A DNA stretch of 64,000 bases from RGIG3009 sp045653425 (GTDB taxonomy: Bacteria > Bacillota > Clostridia > Oscillospirales > Acutalibacteraceae): assembly GCA_045653425.1 (NCBI GenBank), contig JAZOLU010000010.1, positions 9,337-73,336 of the forward strand. Direction: 5' to 3'. The position numbers and the translations under genes are program-made. Below the pieces are notes generated by a model, which saw only the letters and a program-made list of their open reading frames with translations, was not told where the DNA came from and ran no database searches. Position 1 is the stretch's first letter; every line of letters begins with the position of its first letter. Below are positions 60,325-64,000 of the stretch, one piece after another.

Positions 60325-60882
60325 ATGCGGGAAAATTACGAGCAAGCGCTGGCGACCGAAACCGATGTTGGTAAACGTATTAAACTGTTTCGTAACCTTT
60401 ACGAGTTAACGCAAGGTGCCTTATCGACCATCTCCGGCATTGACCGTTCTACCATCGCTTTTTATGAAACCGGTCAAATTGCACCGTCAACCGGCCGTAT
60501 TTGCCGGTTAGCAGCGTCTTTTTGTTTGTCACTGGATGAGTTTATGGGAGAGGCGGCTTTACAATCTGTGTTGTATGATAAACAGGCGGAATTGGAAAAT
60601 TCACCACTTGTGCCTCAGGATATCTTGGATTTGGAAACGGAAGAAAAAATTCTGTTGATGAGTTACCGTCAACTTGAACCGGAAGACAAAAAGCGTTTCC
60701 TCAGTGAAATGGCGGCTACACTTTTTGAATTGCATAAATTGCAAAACTTCACAGACGATGAAGACATTTATTTGGTTCCCAAAGAAAAGTTGCACTTAAA
60801 CGCCGAAGATTTGGATGACGAAGACGAGGACTTTGCATTTGATTTTGGGATTGAAAACGATGATACGGTGGATTTTTCTTAA
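60325..60882 (+). CDS. XRE-family transcriptional regulator
   Basis: A 185-aa protein. Residues about 13-70 (GKRIKLFRNLYELTQGALST then ISGIDRSTIAFYETGQIAPS) are a Cro/C1-type helix-turn-helix. The C-terminal 50 residues are strongly acidic (DDEDEDFAFDFGIENDD). Start at 60325, or a GTG at 60313. A TTGCAA-N17-TTTACT promoter lies upstream. Target unknown. Confidence 0.85.
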   Translation: MRENYEQALATETDVGKRIKLFRNLYELTQGALSTISGIDRSTIAFYETGQIAPSTGRICRLAASFCLSLDEFMGEAALQSVLYDKQAELENSPLVPQDILDLETEEKILLMSYRQLEPEDKKRFLSEMAATLFELHKLQNFTDDEDIYLVPKEKLHLNAEDLDDEDEDFAFDFGIENDDTVDFS

Positions 60883-60900
60883 TACAAAACCCTATAACCA

Positions 60901-60936
60901 AACATCCGCGAACCATTTCGGTCGCGGATGTTTTTT
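60901..60936. terminator. Terminator between XRE and CNNM genes
   Basis: AACATCCGCGA pairs with TCGCGGATGTT, then TTTT on the plus strand. Confidence 0.85.
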
Positions 60937-60937
60937 A

Positions 60938-62275
60938 TCATTCTTCCTCGGATGTTGTTATGGGCGGGTCAATTAACGTCACCATCGCAATACGCACTTG
61001 ATGTTCTGTCACCTTACGCACGCGAATTGATAGCCCGTGCGCTTCCAGTTCAAATTGACTGCCATCCTCCGGCACGGAGCCCAACGCGCCGAAAATAAGG
61101 CCGTTAAACGTGCTGTGGTCGTCCGTGGGTAACGAAATCTCCAACGCGTCTTCCACATCGCGCAGTGCCGCGTTGCCGCTGATTTTCCACGTGTGGGAAT
61201 CCAATCGCTCAATAATGGGTGCGTCCTCATTATCCTGCGGTTGCTCGCCAAACTCGCCAACCAGTTCTCCCACCAAATCGTTGATGGTAACCACACCGCA
61301 CATACCGCCGTATTCATCCAGCACCACGGCAAAGGAGTTATGGCTGTTTTTCATATTCTTAAACAACACATCTGCCTTTACGGTTTTGGGTACAAAATAC
61401 GCCGGACGTACCGCTTTTTCCATCACCACCGAACGCTCACGGTTTTCCAGCCTAAAATAATCCGTGGCGTTAAGCACACCAATAACGTCGTCCACCGTTT
61501 CGTTACACACAGGGTAATGAGTATGACGACTACCGTAAATGGTGCGTGCCCATTCCTCGTCCGTTTCGTCTGCCCACAGCAACGTCACTTCGGTTCGGTG
61601 GGTGGCAATGTCATCGGCACGTAAATCGTCAAATTCAAACACATTTTGAATAAACTCTTTTTCATCGTTGTCGATGGCTCCCTTTTCGCTGCCCGCATCC
61701 ACCATCATACGAATGTCTTCTTCGCTGACTTCTTCGTCATCCGCGTTCGGGTCTATGCGCATTAACCGCAACAAACCATTGGTGGACACAGTGAGTAACG
61801 AAACCACCGGCGCAAACACAGTGGACATTACCGAAAGCACGGTGGAAAGTGCCAACGCCAGTTTTTCGGAATTGCGCATAGCCACTCGTTTGGGAACCAG
61901 TTCACCAAACACCAACGTAAAATAGGATAAAATCAGCGTAATGGCCACAACCGCAATGGTATCCAGCGTTTTTTCCGGCATGGCAACGCCCACGCTGAGT
62001 AACCACGAAACCAGCCGGTCGGAAAAGTTCTCCGCCGCAAACGCACTGCCCAAAAAGCCGGACAACGTAATTGCCACTTGAATAATCGCCAAAAAACGAG
62101 CGGGTTGTTTTTTAAGATGGGACAATCGCTTGGCGCGCTTGTTACCCTCGGCGGCGAGTTTTTCTATTTTGGCTTCGTTCAAACTGATAACCGCAATCTC
62201 CGCACTGGCAAAAATCGCGTTTAACGCTATCAGTACTACCTGTACCGCCAACATAAACCACAAAGAATCTGTCAT
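60938..62275 (-). CDS. CNNM/CorC/HlyC-family transporter
   Basis: A 445-aa protein: DUF21 membrane domain with four helices (residues 1-195; ASAEIAVISLNEAKIEKLA is typical), two CBS domains (about 205-330, with VLDEYGGMCGVVTINDLVGELVGE), and a CorC_HlyC domain at the C-terminus. Relatives such as MpfA export magnesium. A promoter and attenuator-like leader stand upstream, which suggests ion-responsive control. Confidence 0.9.
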   Translation of the reverse strand: MTDSLWFMLAVQVVLIALNAIFASAEIAVISLNEAKIEKLAAEGNKRAKRLSHLKKQPARFLAIIQVAITLSGFLGSAFAAENFSDRLVSWLLSVGVAMPEKTLDTIAVVAITLILSYFTLVFGELVPKRVAMRNSEKLALALSTVLSVMSTVFAPVVSLLTVSTNGLLRLMRIDPNADDEEVSEEDIRMMVDAGSEKGAIDNDEKEFIQNVFEFDDLRADDIATHRTEVTLLWADETDEEWARTIYGSRHTHYPVCNETVDDVIGVLNATDYFRLENRERSVVMEKAVRPAYFVPKTVKADVLFKNMKNSHNSFAVVLDEYGGMCGVVTINDLVGELVGEFGEQPQDNEDAPIIERLDSHTWKISGNAALRDVEDALEISLPTDDHSTFNGLIFGALGSVPEDGSQFELEAHGLSIRVRKVTEHQVRIAMVTLIDPPITTSEEE

Positions 62276-62301
62276 ATCTGTCTCCTTGTCTTTCTAAATG
62301 C

Positions 62302-62452
62302 AAAAAAGCACAGCCCGTATTTTGCGTTTGCAAAAACAGGCTATGCTATAAAACACTGCCGATTACCGTGCATAAGGGAGGTCGTTCACCGCCGTTATCA
62401 CTGTCACCGTTCATACTATTACTGACTCTCCTTTGGGCAGAATATCTGCGTT
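62302..62452 (-). promoter_or_regulatory. Attenuated 5' leader of the CNNM gene (candidate riboswitch)
   Basis: From the expected start near 62453 the RNA has a hairpin GCAGATATTCTGC, a stretch that can instead pair CTGCC with a later GGCAG, a stem AAGGAG / CTCCCTT, and finally an intrinsic terminator (62302-62347: AGCATAGCCTG with CGGGCTGTGCT, then TTTTTT) about 25 nt before the ribosome site. This is a riboswitch-like layout. I could not fit it to the M-box, yybP-ykoY or ydaO consensus. Confidence 0.5.
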
Positions 62453-62459
62453 ATGACAT

Positions 62460-62488
62460 ATTATACCTAACTCCCCCCTGTCTGTCAA
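62460..62488 (-). promoter_or_regulatory. CNNM gene promoter
   Basis: Minus strand TTGACA (top 62483-62488), 17-bp spacer, TATAAT (top 62460-62465). Confidence 0.9.
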
Positions 62489-62515
62489 GTGTCTTCGCTT
62501 TTTTCACAATATGGA

Positions 62516-62544
62516 TTGCTTTCGCCGCCAAAATCGTGTATACT
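62516..62544 (+). promoter_or_regulatory. Promoter of the chromate-transporter pair
   Basis: TTGCTT (62516-62521), 17-bp spacer, TATACT (62539-62544). Divergent from the CNNM promoter. Confidence 0.75.
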
Positions 62545-62581
62545 ACCATTGTCATCAACCGAAAGGAAGGTAATACTATTT

Positions 62582-63160
62582 ATGGGAGAAACACCTCAAA
62601 AAAGCAGCCGCGCCGCCACCCTGCTGGCTCTGTTTTTCACGTTTTTAAAAATCGGCTCTTTTACCTTTGGCGGTGGTTACGCTATGATTCCGCTGATTCA
62701 GCGAGAAGTGGTGGAAAGCAAGCATTGGCTCACCGATGATGATATTCTCTCCATTATTGCCATTGCGGAGTCCACACCCGGCCCCATTGCCATTAATATG
62801 GCTACCTTCGTGGGCTATCGCACCGCCGGGGTGCTCGGTTCGCTTATGGCAACGTTGGGGGTTGTCATTCCCTCTTTTGTTGTCATCTTGTTAGTCACCG
62901 GTGTTTTGAAACAATTTTACCACCTAAAAGCCGTCACTTACGCATTTCAGGGCATCCGCGCCGGCGTGCTGGCGTTGATTCTTAAAGCACTGTGGTCCAT
63001 GTGCCGCCAATCCCCGCACGACCTAATGTCCTACATTTTAATGGCCTTGGCGTTTGTTGCCGTGGCGTTTTTTGGCATTAGTGCGTTGCCGGTAATTATC
63101 GTGTGCGCAGCGGTCGGTCTAACGGTATCACTGATAAACGCAAGGAGGGGCATCAAATGA
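62582..63160 (+). CDS. chrA: Chromate transporter (short ChrA), first subunit
   Basis: A 192-aa half-size ChrA with the signature FLKIGSFTFGGGYAMIPLIQ and AIAESTPGPIAINMATFVGY. Half-size ChrA proteins work as pairs with opposite topology. The start is set by GAAAGGAAGG before the ATG at 62582. Chromate or sulfate transport is a family inference. Confidence 0.9.
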   Translation: MGETPQKSSRAATLLALFFTFLKIGSFTFGGGYAMIPLIQREVVESKHWLTDDDILSIIAIAESTPGPIAINMATFVGYRTAGVLGSLMATLGVVIPSFVVILLVTGVLKQFYHLKAVTYAFQGIRAGVLALILKALWSMCRQSPHDLMSYILMALAFVAVAFFGISALPVIIVCAAVGLTVSLINARRGIK

Positions 63161-63747
63161 TATATTGGGAATTGTTGTGGACCTTCCTTAAAATCGGTGC
63201 TTTTACCTTTGGTGGCGGCTACGCCATGCTCGCCATTGTACAAAGTGAGGTTATTTCCCGCGGCTGGATGGATGCCGCCACGTTGGTGGATTTTGTGGCT
63301 ATTTCGGAATCCACTCCGGGTCCGCTGGCAATTAACATTGCCACGGCTGTCGGCTCGCAGATGGGCGGTGCCGGCGGCAGCTTTGGGGGCGGTGTTTTGG
63401 GCGCGTTTTTGGCCACGTTTGGTTCGGTGTTTCCGTCGTTTGTTATTATTTTAATGGTGGCGCGGTGGTTCGAAACGTTCAAGGATAACCGCCACGTTAA
63501 AGCGTGTATGAGCGGTCTTAAACCCGCCGTGGTAGGGCTCATCGGCTCGGCGCTGGTTTCCATTGGCAGTGCCGTGTTCTTCCCCACCGAGGTTACTGTG
63601 GCGGTATTTCAAAACTTTTCGTTTTACGTCTCGTTGGGGATTTTCCTTATTGCCGCTGTATTGGCATTCAAAAAAAAGCACCCCATTGCCATTATTGGGT
63701 TATCTGCCGTTTTGGGCATTGCCGGCGGTTATCTTTTGCCAACATAA
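63157..63747 (+). CDS. chrA: Chromate transporter (short ChrA), second subunit
   Basis: A 196-aa half-size ChrA starting MIYWELLWTFLKIGAFTFGG with AISESTPGPLAINIATAVGS. It overlaps the first subunit by 4 bp and lies in the usual tandem. Confidence 0.9.
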   Translation: MIYWELLWTFLKIGAFTFGGGYAMLAIVQSEVISRGWMDAATLVDFVAISESTPGPLAINIATAVGSQMGGAGGSFGGGVLGAFLATFGSVFPSFVIILMVARWFETFKDNRHVKACMSGLKPAVVGLIGSALVSIGSAVFFPTEVTVAVFQNFSFYVSLGIFLIAAVLAFKKKHPIAIIGLSAVLGIAGGYLLPT

Positions 63748-63761
63748 CACACACCAACAAT

Positions 63762-63792
63762 AAAAATCCCCCCGCATAGCGGGGGGTATTTC
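63762..63792 (+). terminator. Terminator of the chrA pair
   Basis: CCCCCCGC pairs with GCGGGGGG, with A-run before and TATTT after. Confidence 0.85.
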
Positions 63793-63824
63793 ATTTTCGG
63801 GCAAAGCCCTATGCGATACTGGCT

Positions 63825-63838
63825 GCGCACGAGTGCGC
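63825..63838. repeat. Subterminal hairpin of an IS200/IS605-type element (tentative)
   Basis: GCGCAC and GTGCGC flank GA. It lies 30 bp beyond the transposase stop, where IS200/IS605 elements have a hairpin near their end. The exact end of the element is not determined. Confidence 0.35.
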
Positions 63839-63867
63839 TTTTTATTGGCCTGCCAGCCCCGCACCGA

Positions 63868-64000
63868 TTATTTACTACCCGTAAACGGGTTCCGCGGGTC
63901 GAACATACTTAACTGATCGCTTTCTGCATCCCTTTTTAATTGATCTGTAATATATTGTTTAATCGCTTTGGTGTTCTTCCCCGCGGTATCAACGTAGTAT
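63868..64000 (-). CDS. tnpA: IS200/IS605-family transposase TnpA, C-terminal fragment (runs off window)
   Basis: The minus-strand frame from the window edge to a TAA at 63868 reads YYVDTAGKNTKAIKQYITDQ and ends FDPRNPFTGSK. The pattern YYVDT.G.N...I..YI..QL is the C-terminal end of small Y1 transposases. The catalytic His-hydrophobic-His and tyrosine parts lie outside. Confidence 0.8.
   Translation of the reverse strand, partial: YYVDTAGKNTKAIKQYITDQLKRDAESDQLSMFDPRNPFTGSK

Noticed and set aside
62302..62452. Assignment of the CNNM leader to THF or yybP-ykoY riboswitch
   Set aside because: GGAGAGT and GGTGAAC pieces recall the THF class, but the length and core do not fit and the gene is not a folate gene; yybP core bases are absent.

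Overview
The window reads as a chromosomal segment of an anaerobic, endospore-forming Clostridia-type Firmicute, most like a gut Oscillospirales/Ruminococcaceae-type organism. The signs are a cotJABC spore-coat operon, an Rnf complex, a SCIFF radical-SAM maturase, a CdaA-YbbR pair, the ecfA1-ecfA2-ecfT-truA block, strong TTGACA-N17-TATAAT promoters and AAGGAGG-type ribosome sites. This placement is inference; no rRNA gene is present.

1-10.1 kb is an AT-richer accessory region. A leftward operon runs TetR regulator, SipW-type signal peptidase, 75-aa membrane protein, second SipW-type peptidase, a TasA/camelysin-like protein, a beta-helix protein with the same signal type, and a large surface protein that leaves the window. 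Hairpins lie in most of the intergenic gaps. To the right are a small KTR zinc-ribbon gene, a 284-bp segment bounded by 22-bp inverted repeats and carrying a near-perfect promoter, an adjacent tyrosine recombinase, and a Fic plus partner gene pair. I read this as a likely phase-variable switch (invertible promoter) beside a surface-fibre operon. It is the most interesting feature here.

10.1-36.5 kb is mostly core genome on the minus strand: cotJABC; cdaA-ybbR; a cysteine desulfurase with a DUF3343 partner; ruvX; gdhA (plus strand); a Clp ATPase with an N-terminal zinc finger, pgsA, cvpA, DUF5711, truA, ecfT/A2/A1, an rRNA methyltransferase, ruvBAC and a nucleoside phosphorylase; a MITE-like element; an ABC-F ATPase; DUF4956 plus a VTC polyphosphate-polymerase domain protein; tRNA-Val; a PLP decarboxylase; and the SCIFF maturase. 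The SCIFF peptide gene has an in-frame stop just before its cysteine-rich core.

36.5-43.8 kb holds purC, a UDP-sugar epimerase, an AT-rich islet (TetR regulator facing two membrane proteins), an amidase-domain protein, tRNA-Arg, KtrA/KtrB potassium uptake and a tRNA Met-Glu-Val cluster. 43.8-49.8 kb is the NusG_II, HepI-like, rnfCDGEAB operon with one strong promoter. 49.8-64 kb holds an M14 peptidase, a NUDIX hydrolase, a solute:sodium symporter, glycogen phosphorylase, trmL, tRNA-Ser, alanine dehydrogenase, mnmA, a membrane-anchored PstS-like protein, tRNA-Thr, an XRE regulator, a CNNM/CorC transporter behind an attenuator-like leader, a chromate-transporter pair and the tail of an IS200/IS605 transposase.

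Functional links: CdaA makes c-di-AMP, which in many Firmicutes binds KtrA-type RCK_C domains, so synthesis and a likely target share this window. GdhA and alanine dehydrogenase fit amino-acid fermentation coupled to Rnf energy conservation. RuvABC and RuvX cover Holliday junctions. Two loci carry tandem-hairpin repeats (17126-17300 and 59912-60079).
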